From: Burkholderiales bacterium
Lineage (GTDB): Bacteria; Pseudomonadota; Gammaproteobacteria; Burkholderiales; Burkholderiaceae_C
Length of the DNA: 64,000 bases
Assembly (NCBI GenBank): GCA_028868825.1
Contig: JAGWTU010000013.1
Span: 1-64,000, forward strand
Reading direction: 5' to 3'
The stretch's first letter is position 1. Each line of letters starts with the position of its first letter. Shown here in pieces: positions 45,711 to 54,572 of this stretch. The notes beneath the pieces are model-generated. The model did no database searches. It saw nothing but the letters and a program-made list of their open reading frames with translations, and had not been told where the DNA came from. The position numbers and the translations under genes are program-made.

Positions 45711-46544
45711 TCATTTCACGGCGCCGGCGGTGAGGCCGCTGATCAGCTGGCGCGACGAGATCGCGAACAGGACCAGCAGCGGAAGCGTGGCGATGGCCGA
45801 GCCGGCCATCAGGGCACCCCACTCGGTGTTGACCGTGCTCTGCAGGCCGCGCAGCGCCAGCGGCAGGGTGTAGTGGTCGGCGCTGCGCATCACGATCAGC
45901 GGCCCGATGAAGTTGTTCCACGAGGCGATGAAGGTGATCAGCCCCAGCGTGCCCAGCGCCGGTCGAAGCAGCGGCAGCACGATGCGCCAGTAGATGCCGA
46001 ACTCGCCGCAGCCGTCCATGCGCGCGGCCTCGATCAGCTCGCGCGGCACCGCCGTGAGCGCGAACTGGCGCATCAGGAAGATGCCGAAGGCGCTGGCCGC
46101 GCCGGGGACGTAGAGCGCGCGCGCCTGGTCGATCCAGCCCAGCGCGTCCATGATCATGAAGGTCGGGATCATGCTCATGAACGAGGGCAGCAGCATGGTC
46201 GCCATGACGAGCGTGAACAGCGGCTTCTTGAAGCGGAACTCCATCAGCGCGAAGGCGTAGCCGCCCATCGAGCAGAACAGCAGCGTCAGCGCGGTCGAGG
46301 CCAGCGCGACGTAGACGCTCCAGCCCAGGTTGCGCCAGAACGGCAGCCGCGTGGTGAGGATCTTCAGGTTCGCGAGCAGGTCGCCGCCGAACCACAGCGG
46401 CGGCGGCAGGTTGAAGATCTGCGTGCGCGACTGCGTCGCGAACACGAACATGAAGTAGAACGGCGTCAGCATCACCAGCGCGCCGAGCCCGACCACGGCG
46501 TAGGCCGCGCCGGTGGACAGGCGCCGGGGTTCGGCGGCGTTCAT
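45711..46544 (-). CDS. Sugar ABC transporter permease, MalG type
   Basis: The 277-residue inner-membrane subunit has six predicted spans, the cytoplasmic EAA loop ELIEAARMDGCGEFGIYWRIVLPLLRPAL that docks on the ATPase, and the MalG-style C-terminus ISSRQLISGLTAGAVK. The start ATG 46544 overlaps the stop of the MalF-type gene as ATGA. It forms the channel with the next gene. Confidence 0.93.
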   Translation of the reverse strand: MNAAEPRRLSTGAAYAVVGLGALVMLTPFYFMFVFATQSRTQIFNLPPPLWFGGDLLANLKILTTRLPFWRNLGWSVYVALASTALTLLFCSMGGYAFALMEFRFKKPLFTLVMATMLLPSFMSMIPTFMIMDALGWIDQARALYVPGAASAFGIFLMRQFALTAVPRELIEAARMDGCGEFGIYWRIVLPLLRPALGTLGLITFIASWNNFIGPLIVMRSADHYTLPLALRGLQSTVNTEWGALMAGSAIATLPLLVLFAISSRQLISGLTAGAVK

Positions 46545-47449
46545 GCGCCGGCCTCGCGCGGGCGCAGGGCGCGGTTGGTGAGCCAGGTCAGCAGCGCGAC
46601 GACCAGGAACAGCAGCCACGACATCGCACTGGCACCGCCGAAGTCGTTGAAGTCGAAGGCCATGCGGTAGAGGTAGATCGCCGAGGTCATGCCCGCCTGG
46701 TCGACGCCGCCGCGGCCGCCGGTGAGGATGAAGGGCTCCTCGAACAGCTGCAGGCCGCCGATCACGCTGAGCGTGACGCCGAAGTAGATCATCGGCTTGA
46801 GGCTGGGCAGCGTGATCGCCCAGAACTGCTGCCAGGGCCCGGCGCCGTCCATCGTCGCCGCCTCGTAGAGGTCCTTGGGGATGGTCTGCAGCGCTGCCAG
46901 GTAGAGCACGACGTTGAAGCCCAGGTAGCGCCAGAAGACGATCAGCGCGATCGCCGGCTGCAGCGTCGCCGGGTCGCCCAGCCAGTCGACGTGGGCGATG
47001 CCGAAGGCGGCGTGCAGGCCGGCGTTGACGAGGCCGTAGTCGGTCGAGAACAGCGAGCTGAACATGATCGCGATCGCCACCGTCGAGGTGATGTAGGGCA
47101 GGAAATAGGCGCCGACGACGGCGTTGCGCAGGCGCGCGTAGCGGCCGTGGATGAACACCGCCAGCGGGATCGCCACCAGGTGCTGCGGCGCGCCCGAGGC
47201 CAGCGCCAGCCAGGCGGTGTTCTTCAGCGACTTCCAGAACCATTCGTCGCCCAGGGCGAAGCCGAAGTTGTCCAGGCCGACCCAGGACATCGCGCCCAGG
47301 CCGCTGGTCGGCTCCCAGGCGTGGAAGGCCAGGTACAGCGAGAAGCCCAGCGGGAACACGCCGAACACCGCGAACAGCAGCAGGAACGGGCTGATGAAGA
47401 CGTAGGGCGCCCAGCGTGGCGACAGGCGCAAGGCCGCGGGCAGTCGCAT
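46541..47449 (-). CDS. Sugar ABC transporter permease, MalF type
   Basis: The 302-residue partner permease, with six spans starting YVFISPFLLLFAVFGVFPLGFSLYLAFHAW, and its own EAA loop KDLYEAATMDGAGPWQQFWAITLPSLKPM. A conserved FNVVLYLAALQTIP precedes the loop. ATG 47449 lies two bases from the binding-protein stop. Together with the MalG-type subunit it would pass oligosaccharides delivered by the binding protein. Confidence 0.93.
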   Translation of the reverse strand: MRLPAALRLSPRWAPYVFISPFLLLFAVFGVFPLGFSLYLAFHAWEPTSGLGAMSWVGLDNFGFALGDEWFWKSLKNTAWLALASGAPQHLVAIPLAVFIHGRYARLRNAVVGAYFLPYITSTVAIAIMFSSLFSTDYGLVNAGLHAAFGIAHVDWLGDPATLQPAIALIVFWRYLGFNVVLYLAALQTIPKDLYEAATMDGAGPWQQFWAITLPSLKPMIYFGVTLSVIGGLQLFEEPFILTGGRGGVDQAGMTSAIYLYRMAFDFNDFGGASAMSWLLFLVVALLTWLTNRALRPREAGA

Positions 47450-47451
47450 GG

Positions 47452-48714
47452 TCAACGGTGCGCCCGGTGCTCGAGCAGGCGCTGGGCGTCGGCCAGGGCC
47501 TGCTCGATGTGCTTGCCGCGCTCGAGCACGTTGTCGAGTTCGGTGCTGACGACTTCGTCGGCGAAGTTGTCCTGCTTGTGCACTCGCCGCGCCGTGATGC
47601 GACGCGCCGCGTCGCGCCAGAGCAGTCGAGCCGGCTGGCCGCCGAGGAAGGGCATCGGCTGCTCGAAAAAGGGGTCGTCGTAGGTTTCCTGCAGCGCCGG
47701 GAACGCGTCCTGGTCCTTGAACGCGGCCAGCTGCTGCCGGCGGTCCAGCGTCAGCAGCTCGATCAGCGCCCAGGCCAGGTCCTTGTTCGCGGCCGCCGAA
47801 CGGCGCGGGATCGCATAGAAGGTGCCGCCATAGCTGACGAAGGTCGATTCGGGCAGCTGCGCGGCGCGCCAGCGGCCGCGCGTGTCCGGGGCGACCCAGT
47901 TGGCCATCTGCCCGACCATCCAGGCGCCCGACAGCTCGGTCGCAATCGCGCCGCGCCGGAAGCCCTCGGCCCATTCGTTGGACCATGCCGAGACGCGGGC
48001 ATCGAGCTGGTGGCGCCGCACCTCGCGCGCCAGCTCGAAGGCGCGCACGAAGCGCGGCGAGCGCACCAGCACGCGCGAGTCGCGGTCGAAGTACAGACCC
48101 TCGCCGGGCGCGACGCCGCTGCGCATCACGATGTCCTTGAGCGTCTGGGCGTTGCCGATCAGGTAGGCACCGGTGGCCGCCTTGAGCCGGACGCCGGCCT
48201 CGACGTAGGCCTCCCACGAGGGCGCCAGGTCGGCCGCGGCCAGGCCGGCCCGCGCCAGCAGGTCCTCGCGGTAAAGCAGCGTGCCGGGGCCGATGTCGGT
48301 GGGCACGGCGGTGAGCTCGCCGCGGCCATTGACCGCCTGGTCGTAGGCGTAGGGCACGAAACGCCCGCGCAGGCGCTCGGCGCGGAACGGCGGCTGCGCC
48401 AGGTCGGCCAGGCCGGTGCCCTGGGAGAAGCGGCCGACGTAGCTGGACTCCAGCGCCATCACGTCGGGCAGGTAGACCGAGGTCGACAGCGCCGTCGTCA
48501 TCGCCGTGTGGTGGTCGGCGTACTGCCGGCTCACCACCTCGATCTCGACATCGGGGTGCAGCTGCCGCCAGCGCGGCAGCACCGCGCGCACGATCTCGTC
48601 GACCAGCGGGTAGGCGGCGACGCTGAGCCGGCGCGGCGCCGCCGCGCGAGCGCTCAGCGCGGCGCCCATGCCGGCGGCCAGCAGCGCCCGCCTGCCGATC
48701 GCCGGCCCGGTCAT
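47452..48714 (-). CDS. Extracellular sugar-binding protein (family 1)
   Basis: The periplasmic receptor of the importer, 420 residues. A signal peptide with twin Arg (IGRRALLAAGMGAALSARAAA) may direct Tat export; the motif is short of a full consensus. The mature part has the two-lobed fold: PDVEIEVVSRQYADHHTAM, DVMALESSYVGRFSQGTGL, AVPTDIGPGTLLYREDLLARAGL. The C-lobe shows WAEGFRRGAIATELSGAWMVGQMANW. The start overlaps the halogenase stop as ATGA, so the receptor, halogenase and importer genes are tightly coupled. Confidence 0.9.
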   Translation of the reverse strand: MTGPAIGRRALLAAGMGAALSARAAAPRRLSVAAYPLVDEIVRAVLPRWRQLHPDVEIEVVSRQYADHHTAMTTALSTSVYLPDVMALESSYVGRFSQGTGLADLAQPPFRAERLRGRFVPYAYDQAVNGRGELTAVPTDIGPGTLLYREDLLARAGLAAADLAPSWEAYVEAGVRLKAATGAYLIGNAQTLKDIVMRSGVAPGEGLYFDRDSRVLVRSPRFVRAFELAREVRRHQLDARVSAWSNEWAEGFRRGAIATELSGAWMVGQMANWVAPDTRGRWRAAQLPESTFVSYGGTFYAIPRRSAAANKDLAWALIELLTLDRRQQLAAFKDQDAFPALQETYDDPFFEQPMPFLGGQPARLLWRDAARRITARRVHKQDNFADEVVSTELDNVLERGKHIEQALADAQRLLEHRAHR

Positions 48715-50222
48715 GCGGCAGAGGCCGCGCAATGCGCGGCGATGAACTCGGCCTGGGTCGGCATGGTCCTGACGCACTGGGCGATGACCTGCGCGACGTT
48801 GCGCAGGTAGGCCTGCACCTCGGCCTCGGGCCGCAGGTCGGCGAATGGGTGGTAGGCGCGAGGCACGATGCGCTGGCCGACCATCACCTGCAGCCAGCTC
48901 GGTTCGGCAAACAGCTCCTGGCCGTCGCGCAGGATGCGCCCGTTGCTGCGGAACAGCTCGATCCGGCGCTGCAGCGTGTCGGGGATGGTCATCGTGCGGC
49001 AATAGTCCCAGAAGGCCGAATCGTCGCGCGTGGTGGCCTTGTAGTGCAGCACCAGGAAGTCGCGGATGCGCTCGTACTCCCAATGCGTCAGGGCGTTGTA
49101 TTCGGCGATGTCCGCGGCGTCGAAGCCCTGGTGCGGGAAGAAGGTGACGATGCGCGAGATCGCGGTGTAGACGAGGTGGATGCTGGTCGATTCGAGCGGT
49201 TCGAGGAAGCCGCTGGACAGCCCCACGGCGACGCAGTTGCGCACCCAGAAGTTCTTGCGCCGGCCGGTCCGAAACGGCAGCAGCCGCGGTTCGCCCAGCG
49301 GCCGGCCGTCGAGCTGGCCGAGCAGGATCGCGGTGGCCTCGTCCTGCGACATGAAGCTGCTGCAGTAGATGTGGCCGTTGCCGGTGCGGTGCTGCAGCGG
49401 GATGCGCCATTGCCAACCCGCCGGATGGGCGGTTGCGCGCGTCATCGGCAGCAGCGGGCCGGCCGGCTCGCAGGGCACGGCCAGCGCGCGGTCGACCGGC
49501 AGCCAGTGCGACCAGTCCTCGAAGCCCGCGTGCAGCGTGCGCTCGATCAGCAGGCCGCCCATGCCCGAGCAGTCGATGAAGAAGTCGCCCGCGATGCGCT
49601 CGCCGCCGTCCATCAACAGCGCCTCGATGTAGCCCTCGGGCTCGCGCTGGGTCACCTGGACGATCTTGCCTTCGGTGCGCACGACGCCGCGCTGCTCGGC
49701 GTAGCGGCGCAGGAAGCGCGCGTACAGCCCGGCGTCGAAGTGGAAGGCGTAGGCGATGTCGGCCAGCGGCGAGCCCGGCATGTCGGCGCGGGGGCGCATG
49801 AACCGGGCCTGGCGCGGCGCGGCGGTGTTGATCGAGTAGTCCTCGAGCGGACCGGCCCGGCCCTGCTGCGCCATGCGCAGCCAGAAATGATGGAAAGGCA
49901 GCGCCTGCGTGGCCTGCCCGACGAGGCCGAAGCCGTGGATGTAGCGGTCGCCCGGCGCCGCCCAGTCGACGAACTCGATGCCGAGCTTGAAGGTGCCCTG
50001 TGTGGCGCGCAGGAACTCGTCCTCGTCGATGCCGAGTGCGCGGTTGAAGTCGCCGATGTGCGGGATCGTCGCCTCGCCGACGCCGATGCTGCCGATCTCG
50101 TCGGATTCGACGAGCCGGATCGCGGCGCTGGGCCCCAGCAGCTTGGACAGCGCGGCCGCGCACATCCAGCCGGCGGTGCCGCCGCCGACGATGACGATGT
50201 TGCGCACGGGGGTCGGTTGCAT
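48711..50222 (-). CDS. Flavin-dependent tryptophan-halogenase-like protein
   Basis: The 503-residue flavoprotein matches tryptophan 7-halogenases in layout: FAD loop IVGGGTAGW (11-19), catalytic-type Lys79 in GTFKLGIEF, the GWQWRIP tunnel motif (269-275) and the LEPLES strip (340-345) holding the catalytic Glu. The Gly normally ending that strip (LESTG) is Ser here. In halogenases a flavin hydroperoxide makes HOCl that reaches the substrate through Lys79. Such genes recur beside TonB-dependent receptors in sugar loci of Caulobacter and Xanthomonas types, with no proven substrate. Here it is inserted between the receptor and the binding-protein genes, so a role tied to glucan or an aryl-glucoside is plausible but unproven. 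Confidence 0.88.
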   Translation of the reverse strand: MQPTPVRNIVIVGGGTAGWMCAAALSKLLGPSAAIRLVESDEIGSIGVGEATIPHIGDFNRALGIDEDEFLRATQGTFKLGIEFVDWAAPGDRYIHGFGLVGQATQALPFHHFWLRMAQQGRAGPLEDYSINTAAPRQARFMRPRADMPGSPLADIAYAFHFDAGLYARFLRRYAEQRGVVRTEGKIVQVTQREPEGYIEALLMDGGERIAGDFFIDCSGMGGLLIERTLHAGFEDWSHWLPVDRALAVPCEPAGPLLPMTRATAHPAGWQWRIPLQHRTGNGHIYCSSFMSQDEATAILLGQLDGRPLGEPRLLPFRTGRRKNFWVRNCVAVGLSSGFLEPLESTSIHLVYTAISRIVTFFPHQGFDAADIAEYNALTHWEYERIRDFLVLHYKATTRDDSAFWDYCRTMTIPDTLQRRIELFRSNGRILRDGQELFAEPSWLQVMVGQRIVPRAYHPFADLRPEAEVQAYLRNVAQVIAQCVRTMPTQAEFIAAHCAASAA

Positions 50223-50278
50223 GTTCGCGGGTGCCGGGGGCGCCGCGGCGGTCGGGGTCGACCGGACCGCGGCGGCGA

Positions 50279-53197
50279 TCAGAACTTGTAATTCATGCCG
50301 AGCAGCGACACGCGCCCGTAGCGGTAGGTGTAGTTCGGCAGCAACTGCGTCGCGTCCGGCGCGTTGGCGCCGACGGACACGCGGTTCGAGGTCGCCGAGT
50401 CCCGCAGGTTCAGCACCTGGAGCAGGAATGACAGTCCCTTGTACGTGCCCTCCTGGAATTCGTAGCCGAGCTGCAGGTCGACGACCTTGTCGGCGGCCTG
50501 CTCGGTCGTCACCGAATTGAAGTAGATGTCGCGCGTGGTGGCCGTGAAGGGCGAGCGGTAGCGCTGGCTGACGCGCGCCGAGAAGCCGTACTTCTCGTAA
50601 TAGAAGGTCAGGCTGTTCGAGAGTCCCGACAGCCCGTTGAGCGGCACGTTGCCGTTGTCCTTCTCGTAGATCGAGCTGTTGAGCTTGGAGGCGCTGACGA
50701 CGACGCCGAAGCCGTCCAGGTATGGCGACACCAGGCCGCCCTCGAGTGACGCCGCCAGCTCCACCCCTTCGACGCGGCCGCCGTTGCCGTTGGTCGGCTT
50801 GGTGACCGGGCCGGTGCTGCGCACCTGGTCGGCGGTCACGCCGGGCGGCAGCACGACCGGGAAGCCGGCCGTCGACTGCACGCTCTGCTGGTTGTAGATG
50901 TAGGTGAGCAGCTGCTTGTGGAACACGGCCGCCGAGAGGTAGCTGCGCTTGCCGAAATACTTCTCGATCGAGAGGTCGAACGCGTTCGCGCGCCAGGGCC
51001 GCAGTTCCGGGTTGCCGGCGTAGGCCATCGACCAGGTGCCGACATTGGGTCCGCCCTGGTCGGAATTGACCATCGGCGTGCTGCTGCCCGCGCGCATGTC
51101 GACGATGTTCGGCCGCACCATCGTCTTGGCCACGCCCACGCGCACGATGGTGCCGTGGCCGAGTTCGGCCGCCAGGTTCAGGCTCGGCAGCACGTCGTTG
51201 TAGCTGGCGCCGCCGTAGCGCCGGAACAGCAGGTTCGGATCCGGATTGGTGTCGTTGCCGAGATAGTCCCAACCGTCGGAGCGCTGCTGCGTGTGAATCA
51301 GCTGCACGCCCAGATTGCCGCGCAGGGGCACGGGCCCCCATTCGGTGTCGATGTCGAGCATGCCGTAGACGGTGGCCACCTTCTCGTGCACGCCGGAGTC
51401 GTCGGCCGGCTTCTTGCTGAACTGGCCGGGCTGCAGCGTGACGTTGCCGGACTGCGCCAGGGCCGCGACGTCGTAGCGCAGCAGCGAGGGCACGCCGGCC
51501 CACGACAGGTCGAACGGCGTCTGCAGCACGCCCGACGGGATGTCGCGGATGTTGTTGCCGTTGGCATCCTGCTTCATCAGCAGCCGCGATTCGTTCTTGG
51601 CCACGGTCTTGTCGCGCTGCGTGTAGTTCACGCCGGTCTCGAAACGGCTGAAGATGCCGCTGAGCGGGTGCTTGACCGAGAAACGCAGCGACTTGATCTC
51701 GTCTTGCTGCACCGGCTGGCGCAAGGCGCCGAAATAGCTGTGGTTGTCGGGCACGAACGAGAACCCCGGCTGGTCGCCCAGCTTGAGGATAGCCGGATCG
51801 GCCATGAAATTCCCCGGCGTCGGCGTGAACGTCTGGGGGCCGCCGTTGACCGGCACGTTCCAGCTCAGGACGGCGCCGATCGGCGACTGTGTCGCGGTGT
51901 TGAACGGGAAGGCGTAGGCCTCGTAGAAGGTCTCGTGTCGCGTGTCCTTCGAGTAGCTCAGGTCGCTCACGGCGGTCCACTCGTCGCCGAGCTTGAGCGA
52001 GGTGTTCCAGCCCAGCGCGGCGATGCTGTCCTTGCGCCGCGTGTCGAAGTTCTGTGTCGTCACCGGCATCTGGTCGGCCGTGGCGCTGGTCGTGTAGGTG
52101 TTCTGGCCGACCTGGGTCGTGCCGACGTTGCTCAGGTGCGGCGCGAAGCCGCTGCCCCAGGTCGCGAACAGGCTCGCCAGGAAGGTGCCGCCGACCTCGT
52201 GGGTGTCGAACTTCGAGTAGTAGAGGTCGAGCTCGCTGTGCAGATCCTTGTTCGGCTTGTATTCGAGCACCGCCATCAGGCCGTCGCGCGTGTTCTTCTT
52301 CGTCGACGAGGTCGCCGTCCAGTACATCGGCAGCATCGACTGGCCGAGGTTGCCGCCGGCCGGGAACAGCGCCGGCGCATTGCCCGACAACGGCAGGCCG
52401 TACGGCGTGTAGTCGCCGTACTGCACGAGCTGCGTCTGCTTGACCTGCGACGCGTCGTCCAGCCGCGCGTAGCCCACCGCCAGGCCCAGCGTGTGGTCGA
52501 GGAACTGGTCGACGTAGGAGATGCTGAAGCGCTTGCCCGTGGGGCTGGCGACGCCGGGCACGAGCGTGCCGTTGGAATTGCGCTCGCCGCGCAGGCCGAC
52601 GGCGATCTGGCGGCCCGGCAGGTCGAGCGGGCGCAGCGCGTGCAGGTCGACCGTGCCCGACAGCCCCTGGCCGACCAGCGAGGCATCGGGCGTCTTGTAG
52701 ACGACCGCGCCGCCGATCAGCTCGGCCGGGAACTGGTCGTATTCGAGCGCCCGGCTGTCGTTGGAGCTGACCATCTCGCGGCCGTTGAACAGCACGCCGG
52801 AGAACTCGGGCGACAGGCCGCGGATCGAGATCACGTTGACGCGGCCGTCGGGGCCGCGCTGGCCGGTCAGGCCCGGCAGCCGGGCCAGCGACTCGGCGAT
52901 GCTGGCGTCGGGCAGCTTGCCGATGTCCTCGGCCGAGATCACCTCGACGATCGAATTCGAATCGTGCTTGGTCGCGATCGCGCTCTCGATCGCATGGCGC
53001 AGGCCGGTCACCGTGACGATCTGCGTTGCGGCCGTGCCGTCGGCGGCGGCCGCCGAGGCCGCCGCGGCCGGGGCCGGCGCGGCCTGGGCGCGCGCGCCCT
53101 CGCTGACGAGGGCCAGCGCGCAGGCCGCGGCGATCAGGCTCAGGCGCAGCGGGATGCCGGCACCGGCATCGAGGTGGGCAGAGAACTGGGAATTCAT
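50279..53197 (-). CDS. TonB-dependent receptor of the Xanthomonas/Caulobacter type, for glucan oligosaccharides
   Basis: An outer-membrane barrel of 972 residues. Signal peptide SLIAAACALALVSEGARAQ; a low-complexity Ala/Pro stretch; TonB-box-like TQIVTVTG; plug domain with IVEVISAEDIGKLPDASIAESLARLPGLTGQR and ISIRGLSPEFSGVLFNGR (the TIGR01782 style); then the barrel ending YRYGRVSLLGMNYKF with terminal Phe. It heads the operon, 56 bp before the halogenase. A LacI-type palindrome lies 66 bases upstream. Context makes beta-glucan oligosaccharides the likely cargo. Confidence 0.92.
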   Translation of the reverse strand: MNSQFSAHLDAGAGIPLRLSLIAAACALALVSEGARAQAAPAPAAAASAAAADGTAATQIVTVTGLRHAIESAIATKHDSNSIVEVISAEDIGKLPDASIAESLARLPGLTGQRGPDGRVNVISIRGLSPEFSGVLFNGREMVSSNDSRALEYDQFPAELIGGAVVYKTPDASLVGQGLSGTVDLHALRPLDLPGRQIAVGLRGERNSNGTLVPGVASPTGKRFSISYVDQFLDHTLGLAVGYARLDDASQVKQTQLVQYGDYTPYGLPLSGNAPALFPAGGNLGQSMLPMYWTATSSTKKNTRDGLMAVLEYKPNKDLHSELDLYYSKFDTHEVGGTFLASLFATWGSGFAPHLSNVGTTQVGQNTYTTSATADQMPVTTQNFDTRRKDSIAALGWNTSLKLGDEWTAVSDLSYSKDTRHETFYEAYAFPFNTATQSPIGAVLSWNVPVNGGPQTFTPTPGNFMADPAILKLGDQPGFSFVPDNHSYFGALRQPVQQDEIKSLRFSVKHPLSGIFSRFETGVNYTQRDKTVAKNESRLLMKQDANGNNIRDIPSGVLQTPFDLSWAGVPSLLRYDVAALAQSGNVTLQPGQFSKKPADDSGVHEKVATVYGMLDIDTEWGPVPLRGNLGVQLIHTQQRSDGWDYLGNDTNPDPNLLFRRYGGASYNDVLPSLNLAAELGHGTIVRVGVAKTMVRPNIVDMRAGSSTPMVNSDQGGPNVGTWSMAYAGNPELRPWRANAFDLSIEKYFGKRSYLSAAVFHKQLLTYIYNQQSVQSTAGFPVVLPPGVTADQVRSTGPVTKPTNGNGGRVEGVELAASLEGGLVSPYLDGFGVVVSASKLNSSIYEKDNGNVPLNGLSGLSNSLTFYYEKYGFSARVSQRYRSPFTATTRDIYFNSVTTEQAADKVVDLQLGYEFQEGTYKGLSFLLQVLNLRDSATSNRVSVGANAPDATQLLPNYTYRYGRVSLLGMNYKF

Positions 53198-53262
53198 CGG
53201 GCGTCTCCGGTCGAATGTTGGGCGAGGCATCGCGACCGCTGCGGCGCGCCTGGCGGGTGCGT

Positions 53263-53278
53263 CTGAAAGCGGTTTCAG
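53263..53278. promoter_or_regulatory. LacI-type operator ahead of the glucan operon
   Basis: CTGAAAGCGGTTTCAG is a near-perfect palindrome around a central CG, matching the LacI-family pattern TGAAA.CG.TTTCA. It sits 66 bases before the receptor start codon and between that gene and the LacI gene at 53404-54480, whose product is the obvious binder. A weaker half-site, AGCGCTTTCA, lies at 53358-53367. Confidence 0.7.
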
Positions 53279-53403
53279 CATTATTTCGTCGAGGCGTCCG
53301 ATGGCGCCCTATCGTTATCCCTTAAGGGCGCGGGGGCTCGTGCGGGCAAGCCTGAGCAGCGCTTTCAGGCGCGGCCCGCGGCGCGCCCGGGTGCCGGCCG
53401 CGC

Positions 53404-54480
53404 TCAGCGCAGCACGCGGCGCGTCGATTCGCGCGGCACCAGCTGGGGCCGCGGCAGCGTGACGGCGGGCGGCTGCCCGCGCAGCAGCTGGAGCATCGCC
53501 CGCGCCGCCTGGGTCCCCATCTCGTAGACCGACTGGCGGACCGTGGTCAGCGGCGGGATGGCGAATTTCGCCGGCGCCAGATCGTCGAAGCCGACCAGCG
53601 ACACGTCGTCGGGAATGCGCACGTTCCTGCGGTACAGGCCCAGCGCGGCACCGATCGCGGCCTGGTCGTTGGCGGCGAAGATCGCCGTGAAGCTCAGCCG
53701 TTGCTCGAGCAGCCGGTTCACGGCTAGCAGCCCGCCCGCCTCGGTGTAGTCGCCCGGCATCACGAGTGCGGGGTCGAAGGCCAGCCCCGCGCGCTCGAGC
53801 GCCATGCGGTAGCCGAGCTCGCGCTCGCGCGCGTCCTCGTGCGCGGGGTCGCCGGCGATGAAGGCAATCCGCGTGTGGCCGCATTCGATCAGGTGCTGCG
53901 TCGCCAGCGAGGCGCCGGCCCGGTTGTCGAAGCCGAAGCTGAACAGCTGCGGCCCGCTCAGGCTGCGCCCCACGACCACCATCGGCATCGTCTTCGCATA
54001 GGCCTTGAGCGCCGCGTTCGGCAGGCTCCCGGCCAGCACGATGACGCCGTCGACGCGACGCGACACCAGTGCCTCGAGCGCCTTGCGCTCCTCGGCCTCG
54101 AGCCAATGGCCGCTGACGAACAGCGGGATGTAGCCCGCGGCCTGCAGTTCCACCTCGACGCCGTGCAGCGCCTCGCCGTAGAACGGGCTGCTGATGGTCT
54201 GGGTGACGACGCCGATGCTCAGCGTGCGGCCGCCGGCCAGGCCGCGGGCGACCGGATTGGGGATGAAGCGCAGACGCTGGATCGCCTCCTCGACCGCGGC
54301 CTGCTTGGCCGCGCTCACGCTGGCGGTGCCGTTGAGGATGCGCGAGACCGTCGCCGGCGAGACGCCGGCGGCCGCGGCCACCATGCCCAGCGTGACCGGG
54401 CCGTCGTCGCGCGCCGATTGCGCGGCCTCGCGCGCGGGGGCCGCGGGCGGGCTGGCGGGCGGGGATGAACGCGATTTCAT
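53404..54480 (-). CDS. LacI-family transcriptional regulator, head of the glucan locus
   Basis: The 358-residue repressor has a disordered Pro/Ala/Ser N-terminus of about 25 residues, then helix-turn-helix VTLGMVAAAAGVSPATVSRILNGTASV, hinge, and a sugar-sensor domain (IGVVTQTISSPFYGEALHGVEVEL; DGVIVLAGSLP; TAIFAANDQAAIGAALGLYR; VSLVGFDDLAPAKFAIPPLTTVRQS). It is transcribed towards the operon, whose receptor gene starts 206 bp downstream behind a matching palindrome. It probably represses the locus until a glucan-derived sugar appears. Confidence 0.92.
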   Translation of the reverse strand: MKSRSSPPASPPAAPAREAAQSARDDGPVTLGMVAAAAGVSPATVSRILNGTASVSAAKQAAVEEAIQRLRFIPNPVARGLAGGRTLSIGVVTQTISSPFYGEALHGVEVELQAAGYIPLFVSGHWLEAEERKALEALVSRRVDGVIVLAGSLPNAALKAYAKTMPMVVVGRSLSGPQLFSFGFDNRAGASLATQHLIECGHTRIAFIAGDPAHEDARERELGYRMALERAGLAFDPALVMPGDYTEAGGLLAVNRLLEQRLSFTAIFAANDQAAIGAALGLYRRNVRIPDDVSLVGFDDLAPAKFAIPPLTTVRQSVYEMGTQAARAMLQLLRGQPPAVTLPRPQLVPRESTRRVLR

Positions 54481-54572
54481 GGTGGCCGCATTTTCACGCA
54501 AAGCCGGCACCTTCCCGCCGGCGGCCCCACCGCGTCGCGGGTGCGCAGGCTCGGGCCCCACCCGCGACGCGA

